From Pseudomonas sp. S35 (GTDB lineage: Bacteria; Pseudomonadota; Gammaproteobacteria; Pseudomonadales; Pseudomonadaceae), in the NCBI RefSeq assembly GCF_009866765.1, contig NZ_CP019431.1, forward strand, positions 3,906,001 to 3,970,000: a DNA stretch of 64,000 nt, read 5' to 3'. The translations under genes and the position numbers were made by a program. The notes beneath the pieces were generated by a model. It worked only from the letters and a program-made list of their open reading frames with translations. It ran no database searches and was not told where the DNA came from. Shown one piece after another: positions 40,173 to 54,943 of the stretch. Position 1 is the first letter of the stretch, and each line of letters begins with the position of its first letter.

Positions 40173-40481
40173 ATGTCTGGCGTCAAGATCAGTGGCAAGG
40201 TCAAGTGGTTCAACAATGCCAAAGGATATGGCTTTGTTAACGAGGCAGGGAAAACCGAGGACCTTTTTGCTCATTATTCAGCGATCGCGATGGAAGGATA
40301 CAAGACGCTGAAAGCGGGCCAATCAGTGGAGTTTGAAATTATTCAAGGACCCAAGGGCCTGCACGCTGTAGCAATTTGTGCAATTTGCGCGGGTGCGCCC
40401 GGCAAACCCCATGACGAGACACACGAAGAGAAGCACAAGACAGATAAACTCGGCCAATCAAAAAAGAAACAACTTGCATAA
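40173..40481 (+). CDS. cspD: Cold-shock-domain protein CspD with a C-terminal tail
   Basis: The 102-residue protein begins with a full cold-shock domain: KISGKVKWFNNAKGYGFV with the RNP1 motif, DLFAHYSAI (RNP2-like), and a GPKGLHAVAI end at about residue 67. A tail of about 35 residues follows, rich in Lys, His, Glu and Asp with two Cys residues. That tail is longer than in ordinary CspD, which is about 70-90 residues. CspD in E. coli is a stationary-phase inhibitor of replication; I infer a nucleic-acid-binding role here. I chose the ATG at 40173 because GAGGG lies 8 bp before it. Confidence 0.88.
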   Translation: MSGVKISGKVKWFNNAKGYGFVNEAGKTEDLFAHYSAIAMEGYKTLKAGQSVEFEIIQGPKGLHAVAICAICAGAPGKPHDETHEEKHKTDKLGQSKKKQLA

Positions 40482-40507
40482 TCGGCCAACGAGTCAACGT
40501 CTCGCAT

Positions 40508-40549
40508 AAAAAAACCGGTCAACCTGAAGTCAGGTTGACCGGTTTTTTA
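40508..40549. terminator. Bidirectional terminator between cspD and icd
   Basis: A 14-bp perfect stem, AACCGGTCAACCTG with its complement, has an AAGT loop and is flanked by an A-run and a T-run. It can end both convergent transcripts. Confidence 0.92.
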
Positions 40550-40559
40550 TAGCCGCCAT

Positions 40560-41816
40560 TTACATATGCGAAATCAACGCATCACCAAAGCCCGATGACG
40601 ACACCAACTTCGCACCGTCCATCAAACGCTCGAAATCATAAGTCACCGTCTTGGCCGAAATCGCGCCATTGGTACCCTTGATGATCAGGTCGGCCGCTTC
40701 GGTCCAGCCCATATGGCGCAGCATCATCTCTGCCGACAGAATCAACGACCCAGGATTGACCTGGTCCTTGCCTGCATACTTAGGCGCAGTCCCGTGAGTC
40801 GCCTCGAACATGGCCACGGTGTCGGACAGGTTGGCGCCCGGCGCAATACCTATGCCGCCCACTTCAGCTGCCAGGGCGTCGGACAGGTAATCACCATTGA
40901 GGTTAAGGGTGGCGATGACGTCATATTCAGCCGGACGCAGCAGGATCTGCTGGAGCATGGCATCGGCAATGGCGTCCTTGACCACCACATTCTTGCCGGT
41001 CCTCGGGTTCTTGAACTGCATCCATGGGCCACCATCAAGCAGCGTCGCGCCGAATTCCTCAGCCGCCACTTCATAGGCCCACTCCTTGAAGGCACCTTCG
41101 GTGAACTTCATGATGTTGCCTTTGTGCACGATCGTCAGCGATTCCCGATCGTTATCCACCACATATTGTAAGGCCTTGCGCGCAAGGCGCTTAGTGCCCT
41201 CTTTGGACACCGGCTTCACGCCGATCCCGCAATCTTGGTCGAAACGGATCTTGGTGACGCCCATTTCTTCCTTGAGGAACTTGATCACCTTGATCGCTTC
41301 CGGCGAGCCCGCCTTCCATTCGATCCCGGCGTAAATATCTTCGGAGTTTTCGCGAAAGATGGTCATGTCCACGTCGCCAGGCTTCTTGACGGGGCTAGGC
41401 ACACCTTCGAACCAGCGCACCGGGCGCAGGCACACATAAAGGTCGAGTTGCTGGCGCAGGGCGACGTTCAGCGAACGAATACCACCACCGACGGGTGTGG
41501 TCAGTGGGCCCTTGATGGACACCACATAATCCTTGACCGCGTCCAGGGTTTCCTGTGGCAGCCAGGTGTCCTGGTCGTAGACTTGAGTCGCCTTTTCGCC
41601 GGCGTACACCTCCATCCACGAGATTTTGCGCTTGCCGCCGTAGGCCTTTTCAACAGCTGCGTCGACCACCTTGATCATCACCGGGCTGATGTCGACGCCA
41701 ATACCGTCACCTTCGATGTAAGGGATGATCGGTTGGTCAGGAACATTGAGAGAATGGTCTGCATTGACGGTGATTTTGTCGCCGACTGCCGGAACCTGAA
41801 TCTTCTTGTATCCCAT
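40560..41816 (-). CDS. icd: NADP-dependent isocitrate dehydrogenase, dimeric type
   Basis: Icd oxidises isocitrate to 2-oxoglutarate in the TCA cycle. The 418-residue protein has the E. coli-type sequence, with [16 protein letters not shown], the phosphorylatable-serine region [24 protein letters not shown], and the late [18 protein letters not shown] with NADP-binding residues. I chose the ATG at 41816, which gives the usual [10 protein letters not shown]-terminus. It is divergent from idh across 494 bp. Confidence 0.98.
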   Translation of the reverse strand: MGYKKIQVPAVGDKITVNADHSLNVPDQPIIPYIEGDGIGVDISPVMIKVVDAAVEKAYGGKRKISWMEVYAGEKATQVYDQDTWLPQETLDAVKDYVVSIKGPLTTPVGGGIRSLNVALRQQLDLYVCLRPVRWFEGVPSPVKKPGDVDMTIFRENSEDIYAGIEWKAGSPEAIKVIKFLKEEMGVTKIRFDQDCGIGVKPVSKEGTKRLARKALQYVVDNDRESLTIVHKGNIMKFTEGAFKEWAYEVAAEEFGATLLDGGPWMQFKNPRTGKNVVVKDAIADAMLQQILLRPAEYDVIATLNLNGDYLSDALAAEVGGIGIAPGANLSDTVAMFEATHGTAPKYAGKDQVNPGSLILSAEMMLRHMGWTEAADLIIKGTNGAISAKTVTYDFERLMDGAKLVSSSGFGDALISHM

Positions 41817-44536
<2,720 letters not shown>

Positions 44537-44555
44537 GGTTGTAAGGTGACATCAC

Positions 44556-44584
44556 AAACCCCGGCCATGTGCCGGGGTTTGTGT
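44556..44584 (+). terminator. Terminator after idh
   Basis: AAACCCCGGC pairs with GCCGGGGTTT around a CATGT loop, followed by GTGTTTT. Confidence 0.85.
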
Positions 44585-44593
44585 TTTCTGCCT

Positions 44594-45466
44594 TTATAAA
44601 GCGCCGTATTCCGCACGCCAGGCCGCCTCGATGATCGCCAGCAACTGCGGCTTGTACCATGGCTCCCAGCCCACCCTTTGCTTGAGCTCGACGCCAAACC
44701 CCGGCAGCGCCGGCAGATGATCAAACACCTCAAGGTTTTTCAGGCCCTGTACCTGTGCAAACCAGGGTAAAAGCGTTACACCGACCCCTGCTTGAACTGC
44801 GGAACGCAACGACATCAGGTCCTCGGACTCATACACACAGCGCCACCGGATGCCACTCTCCTCAAGACGCCGAACCGCCAGACTCCTGAACACACAAGGC
44901 GCCTTGAACAACGCAAGCAAAACCTCTTGCCCCTCTACCGGCGGCACCGCATGTTCGCCACCCAGCCACCGCAACGAAAGCGCATGCAGTGGCTCCCCGG
45001 CGACTTTTTGCAACTCGTCGATCATCAGGCCAATATCAATGTCACCCTCGCTGAATGCCTGAGAAAGCAACATCGAGCGCGCAACCTTGACCACGATTCG
45101 TACGGACGGCATCTCAAGAGCCACAGCAGGAATAATGCGCTGCACGATCTCTTCGCTGAAATATTCGGGTATGCCCAGCGTCACCGACTCCTGGGAGCGA
45201 CTTGCATCAAACAGACTGCCCACTTTGTCGTTAACACTCACGATTTGCTGGGCGTAGCCGGTCAGGCGCTCGCCTTCCAAAGTGAGCAACACTTGACGAT
45301 TGTCACGAGCAAAGAGTTCGACACCCAGCAGATCCTCCATTCGCCTGATCTGCTGACTGATCGCCGGCTGGGTCAGGCTCAACGCCTGCGCGGCCCGAGT
45401 AAAACTGCCCAACTCCGCCACCTTGAGAAAGCTGCGCAGCGATTGAATATCAAAATTGACTCTCAT
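44594..45466 (-). CDS. LysR-family transcriptional regulator
   Basis: The 290-residue protein has an N-terminal winged helix (LRSFLKVAELGSFTRAAQALSLTQPAISQQIRRMEDLLG) and a LysR effector-binding domain. I chose the ATG at 45466 (MRVNFDIQSL); an ATG 12 bp upstream would add four residues. Its effector and targets are unknown. The next gene upstream on the same strand, an EamA transporter, ends 73 bp from its start, and the two may be functionally linked, though LysR targets are more often divergent. Confidence 0.92.
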   Translation of the reverse strand: MRVNFDIQSLRSFLKVAELGSFTRAAQALSLTQPAISQQIRRMEDLLGVELFARDNRQVLLTLEGERLTGYAQQIVSVNDKVGSLFDASRSQESVTLGIPEYFSEEIVQRIIPAVALEMPSVRIVVKVARSMLLSQAFSEGDIDIGLMIDELQKVAGEPLHALSLRWLGGEHAVPPVEGQEVLLALFKAPCVFRSLAVRRLEESGIRWRCVYESEDLMSLRSAVQAGVGVTLLPWFAQVQGLKNLEVFDHLPALPGFGVELKQRVGWEPWYKPQLLAIIEAAWRAEYGAL

Positions 45467-45538
45467 GGCTTCGCCCAAGTGAGTGAGTAAACGCGCAGGG
45501 CATTAGTGCAAGGCACGGAGCATCTCTGTCAAGACTGC

Positions 45539-46435
45539 CTACCTGGCCCGCCCATGATTCATCCAATAAACCCCAGCCCCTGACACAACGAACCCGAGAA
45601 TCGCCACCGCACTCGGCATCTCTCCCAACACCATCGACGCCATGATCTGCGTGACAGCCGGGATCACATGAAACAAGTTCGTCGCCTTACTCGCCTCCCC
45701 CCGCCGAATCATCAGGTACAGCAGAGTCAGCGCGCCGACCGAGTTCATTACAGTGATCCACGCTACCGAAGCAGCGAAGGGCACCCACTGCGTCACCTGC
45801 ATGGTCTCGGTGGTATAGGCCAGCAGTAACATGACCAGCGATGCGGTGACCATCTGAATGAAACAGCCCACCCACAGGTTGACACCACCGAGGAAACATT
45901 TCTGATAAAGCGTGCCAAGGGTGATGCCTATCAGCGCCAGCCCCACCGCGCCATAACCGCCGATTGACGCCTGTGCACCAAAAAAACTGCTGCCGACCAC
46001 AATGGCCACGCCGCCCACACCCAGGATCGAGCCTGGCAAGTCGCGCCAGCTCAATTGCTCGCCCAAACAGAAGTAGGCGCCGATCACAACAAATACGGGC
46101 ATCAAACCGACAATCAGCGCAGCTTGCCCAGCCGGGACGCCCTGACTTATCCCGGTATACAGGCCGCCAAATTGCAGCGCCTGCAAGAGCAAGCCCACGG
46201 CTGCCGCGTGAAGGTAAGGTGTAAGCCGCCTGGGCCACTCGGCCTTGATGGCGAGCGCTACTCCCAGGAATACCAGAGCAGCCAGGGCAAACCGGTAGAA
46301 CGTCATGGTGAACGGCTCGCCATAACGCACACCAAAAGCACCGCCAATGTAGCCGGAACTCCACAACAGGATGAAGGCAATAGGTAATGGCGATGTAAGG
46401 CGCACTTCGTAGCTTTTGTGGGCAATCGGGTTCAT
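45539..46435 (-). CDS. EamA (DMT superfamily) transporter
   Basis: The 298-residue protein has ten predicted membrane helices in two EamA repeats. Repeat one starts at PIAFILLWSSGYIGGAFGVRYG and the second at about LALIGITLGTLYQKCF. Members export amino acids or metabolites, and the substrate cannot be told from sequence. I chose the ATG at 46435; the frame is open for 22 more codons without similarity. It is divergent from the Nudix gene. Confidence 0.92.
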   Translation of the reverse strand: MNPIAHKSYEVRLTSPLPIAFILLWSSGYIGGAFGVRYGEPFTMTFYRFALAALVFLGVALAIKAEWPRRLTPYLHAAAVGLLLQALQFGGLYTGISQGVPAGQAALIVGLMPVFVVIGAYFCLGEQLSWRDLPGSILGVGGVAIVVGSSFFGAQASIGGYGAVGLALIGITLGTLYQKCFLGGVNLWVGCFIQMVTASLVMLLLAYTTETMQVTQWVPFAASVAWITVMNSVGALTLLYLMIRRGEASKATNLFHVIPAVTQIMASMVLGEMPSAVAILGFVVSGAGVYWMNHGRAR

Positions 46436-46610
46436 GACGCTCTCCGGACTAATGGCTCTGGAGAGATAAGCTGCGCCCTTGGCTGAAATCGGTAAAATCA
46501 TAAAATGTCAGGCGCATCATGCAGATTGCTTATGCACATCCATGACCAAACCCACATTGACTGCAACCCTGTCCGAAGACTTCACAGCATTCAAAATCGA
46601 GAGGCATCCC

Positions 46611-47057
46611 ATGACCTGGCAACCCCACATCACCGTCGCCACCATCGTCGAAGACAACGGCAAGTTCCTGATGGTCGAAGAACTCAAGGGCGGCCGCGCC
46701 GTACTCAACCAGCCTGCCGGCCACCTCGACCCGCATGAAACCCTTACCGACGCCGCCGTGCGCGAAACCCTCGAAGAAACTGGCTGGGACGTCGAAGCCA
46801 CCGGCATCGTCGGCATCTACCTGTACACCGCCCCAAGCAACGGCGTGACCTATCAACGTGTCTGCTTTATTGCCAAAGCCCTGAAACACCACCCCGACTA
46901 TCAACTCGACGACGGCATCCTGCGCGCCCGCTGGCTGAGCCGTGACGAGCTGATGGCCGTACGCGAGGACTGGCGCAGTGAGCTGATCATCCGCTGTATC
47001 GATGATTATCTGGCCGGCCAGCGTCACAGTCTCGAATTGATCCGCCCTTCTCTTTAG
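46611..47057 (+). CDS. nudJ: Nudix hydrolase (NudJ-like)
   Basis: The 148-residue protein has the Nudix box, GHLDPHETLTDAAVRETLEETGW, inside the usual fold. Its start ITVATIVEDNGKFLMVEE resembles NudJ, a phosphatase acting on thiamine pyrophosphate precursors and nucleoside phosphates. The ATG at 46611 has GAGAGG upstream. It is 59 bp before mnmA on the same strand; NudJ and mnmA are also adjacent in E. coli, which supports the call. Confidence 0.88.
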   Translation: MTWQPHITVATIVEDNGKFLMVEELKGGRAVLNQPAGHLDPHETLTDAAVRETLEETGWDVEATGIVGIYLYTAPSNGVTYQRVCFIAKALKHHPDYQLDDGILRARWLSRDELMAVREDWRSELIIRCIDDYLAGQRHSLELIRPSL

Positions 47058-47116
47058 CCTTGCGGGCCCAGGCCTGCTAGAATCGCGTCCTTTTTCAAGA
47101 CACCCGTTGAAACCCT

Positions 47117-48241
47117 ATGCGTGATCCAGCCCCTTCTGACACACAAAAGAAGCGCGTCATCGTCGGCATGTCCGGCGGCGTGGATTCTTCCGTTTCCGCC
47201 GTTCTGCTCATGGAGCAGGGTTATGAGGTGGAAGGCCTGTTCATGAAGAACTGGGAAGAAGACGATGGAACGGAATATTGCACCGCCATGGACGACCTGG
47301 CTGACGCCCAGGCCGTGTGCGACAAGATCGGTATCAAGCTGCACACCGCCAACTTCGCCGCCGAGTACTGGGACAACGTGTTCGAGCACTTCCTGGCCGA
47401 ATACAAGGCCGGCCGCACGCCGAACCCGGACATCCTGTGCAACCGGGAAATCAAGTTCAAGGCATTCCTCGACTACGCCATGATCCTCGGCGCCGACCTG
47501 ATTGCTACTGGCCACTACGTGCGCCGCCGCGATATCGATGGGCGCACCGAACTGCTCAAGGGCCTGGACCCGAACAAGGACCAGAGTTACTTCCTGCACG
47601 CCGTCGGCGGTGAACAGATAGCCAAGACTCTGTTCCCGGTCGGCGAGCTGGAAAAGCCCGAAGTGCGCAGGATCGCCGAGATACACGGCCTGGCCACCGC
47701 CAAGAAGAAAGACTCCACCGGGATTTGCTTTATCGGCGAACGCCGTTTCAGCGACTTCCTCAAGCAATACCTGCCGGCGCAGCCGGGCGAGATCAAGACC
47801 ACCGACGGTGAAGTCATCGGCCGCCATCACGGCCTGATGTACCACACCATCGGCCAGCGCCAGGGCCTGGGCATCGGCGGCTTGAAAGACGCCGGTGAAG
47901 AGCCGTGGTACGTACTGGTCAAGGATCTGGAAAACAACGTGTTGATCGTCGGCCAGGGCAATGAACATCCGCTGCTGTTCTCGGGCGCGCTGCTGGCCTC
48001 TGACATCTATTGGGTCAACCCGATCGACCTCAGCACCCCGCGCCACCTGACCGCCAAGGTGCGCTATCGCCAGAGCGACCAGCCCTGCACCCTGGAAAAA
48101 ACCGCCACCGGCTACCGCGCCACCTTCGATGACCCGCAACGCGCGGTCACCCCTGGCCAGTCCGTGGTGTTCTATGACGGCGAAATCTGCCTGGGCGGCG
48201 GCGTGATTGAAGTCGCGCAAGCCTGGAGCAACCCGGCATGA
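47117..48241 (+). CDS. mnmA: tRNA-specific 2-thiouridylase
   Basis: MnmA inserts sulphur at U34 of tRNA for Lys, Glu and Gln using ATP and sulphur passed on by TusE. The 374-residue protein has the PP-loop GMSGGVDSS, the catalytic Cys in [12 protein letters not shown], and the second active-site Cys in [11 protein letters not shown]. The start ATG follows the Nudix gene, and its stop overlaps the hflD start by 4 bp. Confidence 0.98.
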   Translation: MRDPAPSDTQKKRVIVGMSGGVDSSVSAVLLMEQGYEVEGLFMKNWEEDDGTEYCTAMDDLADAQAVCDKIGIKLHTANFAAEYWDNVFEHFLAEYKAGRTPNPDILCNREIKFKAFLDYAMILGADLIATGHYVRRRDIDGRTELLKGLDPNKDQSYFLHAVGGEQIAKTLFPVGELEKPEVRRIAEIHGLATAKKKDSTGICFIGERRFSDFLKQYLPAQPGEIKTTDGEVIGRHHGLMYHTIGQRQGLGIGGLKDAGEEPWYVLVKDLENNVLIVGQGNEHPLLFSGALLASDIYWVNPIDLSTPRHLTAKVRYRQSDQPCTLEKTATGYRATFDDPQRAVTPGQSVVFYDGEICLGGGVIEVAQAWSNPA

Positions 48242-48861
48242 GCCCGACCCAGGAGCAATTGACGGCACTCGGCGGCGTATTTCTCTGCGCCGTGCTGGTG
48301 GACAAGATCGCCAAGACCGGCCAGGTCACCGAAGCGGGCCTGACCTGCATGCTCGGCAGCCTGCTGATCCGCGACCCCAAGGACACACTGCAAGTCTACG
48401 GGGGCGACGACCTGGCGCTGCGCGAAGGTTACCGCGCACTGATCGGCGCCCTGGAGCGCGACCCGAGCACCCTACAGCGTGAGCCGTTGCGCTACGCCCT
48501 GTCGATGCTCGGTCTTGAACGCCAATTGGCCAAGCGTGAAGACATGCTGGAAACCATTGGCAAGCGCTTGCCACAGATCCAATCCCAGGTGGAGCACTTC
48601 GGGCCAGCCCACGAAAACGTGATCGCCGCCTGCGGTGCGCTGTACCAGGACACGTTGAGCACCTTGCGCCAGCGGATCCAGGTCCACGGTGACATGCGCA
48701 ACCTGCAACAACCGAACAACGCCTCGAAGATCCGCGCCCTGCTGTTGGCCGGTATTCGCTCGGCACGGTTGTGGCGCCAGCTGGGCGGTCATCGTTGGCA
48801 GTTGGTCATAAGCCGTCGCAAATTGCTCAAAGAGCTTTACCCGTTGATGCGCAACGAATAA
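48238..48861 (+). CDS. hflD: HflD family lysogenisation-regulator homologue
   Basis: The 207-residue helical protein begins with [26 protein letters not shown], typical of HflD. In E. coli HflD is a membrane-associated factor that affects lambda lysogeny through CII; its normal role is unclear. The overlap with mnmA is the standard gamma-proteobacterial arrangement. Confidence 0.93.
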   Translation: MSPTQEQLTALGGVFLCAVLVDKIAKTGQVTEAGLTCMLGSLLIRDPKDTLQVYGGDDLALREGYRALIGALERDPSTLQREPLRYALSMLGLERQLAKREDMLETIGKRLPQIQSQVEHFGPAHENVIAACGALYQDTLSTLRQRIQVHGDMRNLQQPNNASKIRALLLAGIRSARLWRQLGGHRWQLVISRRKLLKELYPLMRNE

Positions 48862-48899
48862 GTCGCAGCGACAGGCCCTTTTCAAGCCGTTACGCGTAA

Positions 48900-50357
<1,458 letters not shown>

Positions 50358-50376
50358 TCATCGCAAGACCCTTGAG

Positions 50377-50402
50377 ACGCCCGGCCGCGCCGGGCGTTTT
50401 TA
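50377..50402 (+). terminator. Terminator after purB
   Basis: ACGCCCGGC and GCCGGGCGT form a 9-bp stem with a CGC loop, followed by TTTTAT. Confidence 0.9.
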
Positions 50403-50440
50403 TTCCAGTCTGAAAAGTGCTTTCTTTCAATAGGTTACAC

Positions 50441-51607
50441 ATGAATCCTGACATCCCTCTTCAACTTTTGGGCGGCATCACGGCAAGGGAATTCCTGCGC
50501 GACTACTGGCAGAAAAAACCGCTGCTGATCCGTCAGGCCATCCCTGATTTCGAAAGCCCGATCGACGCCGACGAACTGGCCGGCCTGGCTCTGGAAGAAG
50601 AAGTCGAATCGCGCCTGGTAATCGAACACGGCGAGCGTCCGTGGGAACTGCGTCGCGGCCCGTTCGCCGAAGACGCCTTCGCCAGCCTGCCTGAACGCGA
50701 GTGGACCCTGCTGGTGCAGGCGGTCGACCAGTTCGTACCGGAAGTGGCCGAGCTGCTGGAACAGTTCCGCTTTCTGCCAAGCTGGCGCATCGATGATGTG
50801 ATGATCAGCTTCGCCGCACCAGGCGGCAGCGTCGGTCCGCACTTCGACAACTACGATGTATTCCTGCTGCAAGCCCAGGGCAAGCGCAATTGGAAGATCG
50901 GCCAGATGTGCAGCTCCGAAAGCCCACTGCTGCAACACGCCGACCTGCGCATCCTCGCTGAATTCGAAGAAAGTGCCGAATGGGTGCTGGAACCGGGCGA
51001 CATGCTCTACCTGCCACCGCGCCTGGCACACTTCGGTATTGCCGAAGACGACTGCATGACCTACTCGGTCGGCTTCCGCGCGCCAAGCGCTGCCGAAGTA
51101 TTGACCCATTTCACTGACTTCCTCAGCCAGTACCTGACCGACGAAGAACGCTACACCGACGCTGACGCCCAACCGGTCAGCGACCCGCACCAGATCCAGA
51201 GCGACGCCCTCGACCGCCTCAAGAGCCTGCTGGCCGAGCACATGAGCGACGAGCGCATGCTGCTGACCTGGTTCGGCCAGTTCATGACCGAGCCACGCTA
51301 TCCGGAACTGGTGGCGGGCGAAGAGCTGGGCGAAGAAGACTTCATCAGCACGCTGCAGGACGGCGCGATCCTGGTGCGCAACCCGAGCGCGCGCATGGCG
51401 TGGTCGGAAGTGGACGATGACGTGCTGTTGTTCGCCAGCGGCCAAAGCCGTTACCTGCCGGGCAAGCTGCGCGAACTGTTGAAGCTGGTGTGCTCCGCCG
51501 ACGCACTGCACAGTGAAAATCTTGGTGAATGGCTCGCCGACGAAGACGGCCGCGATCTGCTGTGCGAGCTGGTCAAGCAAGGCAGCCTGGGATTTGCCGA
51601 TGAATAA
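50441..51607 (+). CDS. roxA: Ribosomal protein uL16 arginine hydroxylase (RoxA/YcfD)
   Basis: The 388-residue protein has a JmjC-type cupin with the iron ligands H-x-D in GPHFDNYDVFLLQ and a later HFGIAEDDC with the third His. The substrate-binding region (FLPSWRIDDVMISFAAPGGS) and a winged-helix C-terminal domain complete the YcfD layout. YcfD hydroxylates an arginine in uL16 using 2-oxoglutarate and oxygen. The start I use is the ATG at 50441 with a modest TAGGTT site. It overlaps the GNAT gene by 8 bp. Confidence 0.93.
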   Translation: MNPDIPLQLLGGITAREFLRDYWQKKPLLIRQAIPDFESPIDADELAGLALEEEVESRLVIEHGERPWELRRGPFAEDAFASLPEREWTLLVQAVDQFVPEVAELLEQFRFLPSWRIDDVMISFAAPGGSVGPHFDNYDVFLLQAQGKRNWKIGQMCSSESPLLQHADLRILAEFEESAEWVLEPGDMLYLPPRLAHFGIAEDDCMTYSVGFRAPSAAEVLTHFTDFLSQYLTDEERYTDADAQPVSDPHQIQSDALDRLKSLLAEHMSDERMLLTWFGQFMTEPRYPELVAGEELGEEDFISTLQDGAILVRNPSARMAWSEVDDDVLLFASGQSRYLPGKLRELLKLVCSADALHSENLGEWLADEDGRDLLCELVKQGSLGFADE

Positions 51608-52022
51608 GATTCACGTAAGTGTCGCGGACTGGCAAAAGGATATCGCCGAGATACGGCGCATTCGTGAAGCGGTGTTTATCGCTGAACAATCGGTTCCACC
51701 TGAGCTCGAGTGGGACGCGGACGACGCTGATGCGGTGCATTTCCTAGCGTTCGAAGGTGACTTTCCAATAGGCACCGCTCGCCTGCTGCCCAGCGGCGAG
51801 ATCGGTCGCGTGTCGGTGCTCAAGGACTGGCGCGGACTGAAGGTCGGCGACAAGCTGATGGAAGCGGTGATCGGCGTGGCCGAACAACGCGGCCAGACCA
51901 AGCAGTTCCTCAGTGCGCAGGTGTATGCGGCGCCGTTCTACGAGCGGCTGGGCTTCAAGATCGTCAGCGAGGAATTCCTTGAAGTCGGGATCCCCCATGT
52001 TGATATGGTGCGCGGGGACTGA
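51600..52022 (+). CDS. GNAT-family N-acetyltransferase
   Basis: The 140-residue protein has the GNAT fold: IRREAVFIAEQSVPPELEWDAD-like N-terminal part, GTARLLPSGEIGRVSVLKDWRG, and the acetyl-CoA-binding region around GLKVGDKLMEAV, then AAPFYERLGF. The substrate is unknown. The ATG lies inside the roxA stop region, an 8-bp overlap, so translation is coupled. A terminator follows at 52066-52093. Confidence 0.9.
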   Translation: MNKIHVSVADWQKDIAEIRRIREAVFIAEQSVPPELEWDADDADAVHFLAFEGDFPIGTARLLPSGEIGRVSVLKDWRGLKVGDKLMEAVIGVAEQRGQTKQFLSAQVYAAPFYERLGFKIVSEEFLEVGIPHVDMVRGD

Positions 52023-52065
52023 TCCAGCATCGAGTCGCTGCCCCCGATAGCCATTTCATCCCCCC

Positions 52066-52093
52066 AAAAATGCCCTGCCTGCCAGGGCATTTT
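52066..52093 (+). terminator. Terminator after the GNAT gene
   Basis: AAAATGCCCTG and CAGGGCATTTT pair around a CCTGC loop. Confidence 0.88.
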
Positions 52094-52172
52094 GCTGTCT
52101 AGTATTCAACTTGCGAACCGCCAGGCCGACAAACTGGCACTATCCAGCCTTTGACTCGCAGAGATAACGGAC

Positions 52173-52910
52173 ATGTCCCTACGCACCCTGCTCACCGCCC
52201 TCCTCCTGACCGCCAGCTGCTCGGCCATGGCCGACACCGAAGTCGTCAACCTGAGCAATCGCACCAGCGCCGACCTGCTCCCCGTGGCGCAGAATTTCAT
52301 CGGCAAGGACGGCACCGTCAGCGCCTATGGCAATCAGCTAATCGTCAACGCCGACCCCGGCAAGATCCAAGACCTGCGCGCCCTGCTCGGCCAACTCGAC
52401 ACCCCAGCCAAACGCCTGCTGATTACCGTCGACACTAACGAAAACAACCAGCAAAACACCAGCAACAACCAGACACGCATCATCAGCTATGGCACCGCTA
52501 GCCGTGACGGCGGCATCCAGCAGATCCAAGCCAGCGAAGGCGTACCCGCCCTGATTCAGGTTGGCCAGAGCGTGCCACTGACCACGACACAACCCGACGC
52601 CTACGGTCGCCCGCAAAACCAGACCCAATATCGCAACGTGACGCAAGGCTTCTACGTGACCGCAAGCGTCACCGGCGAGACCGTGCACCTGGCGATCAGT
52701 ACAAACCGTGACCGCATGAGCCAGGAGCGTCCCGATGTAGTGAATGTTCAAAGTACCGACACAACCGTCAGCGGCCGCCTCGGCGAGTGGATCCCCCTGG
52801 CCGGCATCAACCGCCAGACCCAGGCCGAAAAATCCTCTACAACCCGCAGCTACTCTACGCAGGGCCGCGATGACCTGACTTTGCGGGTCAAGGTCGACAC
52901 CCTGAACTGA
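52173..52910 (+). CDS. Exported secretin-N-domain-like protein
   Basis: The 245-residue protein has a Sec signal peptide (LRTLLTALLLTASCSAMA, cleavage near residue 20). The region VVNLSNRTSADLLPVAQNFIGKDGTVSAYGNQLIVNADPGKIQDLRALLGQLD resembles a secretin N-domain of the NolW type. The rest contains a DTNENNQQNTSNNQ low-complexity stretch and beta-rich segments, but the pore-forming secretin domain is absent. It could be a periplasmic accessory. No other secretion genes lie nearby. The name is a family impression, not a proven function. Confidence 0.75.
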   Translation: MSLRTLLTALLLTASCSAMADTEVVNLSNRTSADLLPVAQNFIGKDGTVSAYGNQLIVNADPGKIQDLRALLGQLDTPAKRLLITVDTNENNQQNTSNNQTRIISYGTASRDGGIQQIQASEGVPALIQVGQSVPLTTTQPDAYGRPQNQTQYRNVTQGFYVTASVTGETVHLAISTNRDRMSQERPDVVNVQSTDTTVSGRLGEWIPLAGINRQTQAEKSSTTRSYSTQGRDDLTLRVKVDTLN

Positions 52911-53395
52911 AGCACCAAAAACTGACTGATGAGTCGTATAAGACTAAAGATGTAGTGCTTGAAAAAAAGCACTACAAAACATTTGACGATCCAAAAAAGC
53001 ATGGGCATGATGGCCTCGCTCCCGCTAATCAGGGGCCCTGGCAAGGGCCTTCGGATCGTCGCTCCAAGTTACCCACCTGAGCCGATTCGTGTCTGTACCG
53101 CCCACAAGGTGTGTTTGACGAGGTTGCGACTGGAACGAAGTTGTCCCGAGGGACGGAAGCTAACCAGGTAACCCGGCAACACGCTGCAGAATGACCAAGG
53201 GCCCACGACGCCCGAAGACTGTTCTCGGCCAGCCTTTACCTGCCCCCTCTCGATAATCGTTCATCCCGTCGCCTTCCCCGTCGAACCTGGCTTGACCGCC
53301 TATGCTTCTGGTCAGCGAGCAGCCATACCACGCAATGATTGCGCGGCTGGCAAATGGATCTTTCCACCTAGACCTATGCGACGAGGTTTTTCCCC
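52911..53395. other. 485-bp gap before aceA with possible structured RNA
   Basis: No recognisable protein frame is here. An AAGCACTAC-type hairpin lies at 52952-52975 and a GGCCCT/AGGGCC stem near 53034-53052. A GGA-rich stretch with a GTCC-CGAG-GGAC stem runs from about 53131 to 53160. The aceA promoter must be in the right part. A 70-residue frame at 52959-53171 has no signal I can defend. Confidence 0.5.
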
Positions 53396-54721
<1,326 letters not shown>

Positions 54722-54783
54722 GCACTGCGTACACGGCCACTGCGGCCCCAAGGAAGACCTAACCGCAGTGCCGCACAACAATC

Positions 54784-54812
54784 ACGCCCCGACTGGTTCG
54801 GGGCGTTTTTTT
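54784..54812 (+). terminator. Terminator after aceA
   Basis: CGCCCCGA pairs with TCGGGGCG around an ACTGGT-type loop and is followed by a run of seven T. Confidence 0.92.
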
Positions 54813-54851
54813 ATCTCGTGAAAACCTCCCTGACAAAATCAAGATCAAAAT

Positions 54852-54943
54852 ATGGGAGGGGGCTTGCCCCCGATAGCGGTGAGTCAGACAACATATGTGC
54901 CAGCTGATCCACTGCCATCGGGGCAAGCCCCCTCCCACACTGG
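54852..54943. repeat. REPIN-like pair of inverted REP sequences
   Basis: The left arm ATGGGAGGGGGCTTGCCCCC (54852-54872) and the right arm CGGGGCAAGCCCCCTCCCAC (about 54919-54938) are inverted copies of the same REP element, with about 40 bp between them. The same arms occur at 37109-37200. Confidence 0.87.

Noticed and set aside
52959..53171. A 70-codon frame before aceA
   Set aside because: It has no convincing ribosome site or family similarity; the region looks more like structured non-coding DNA.
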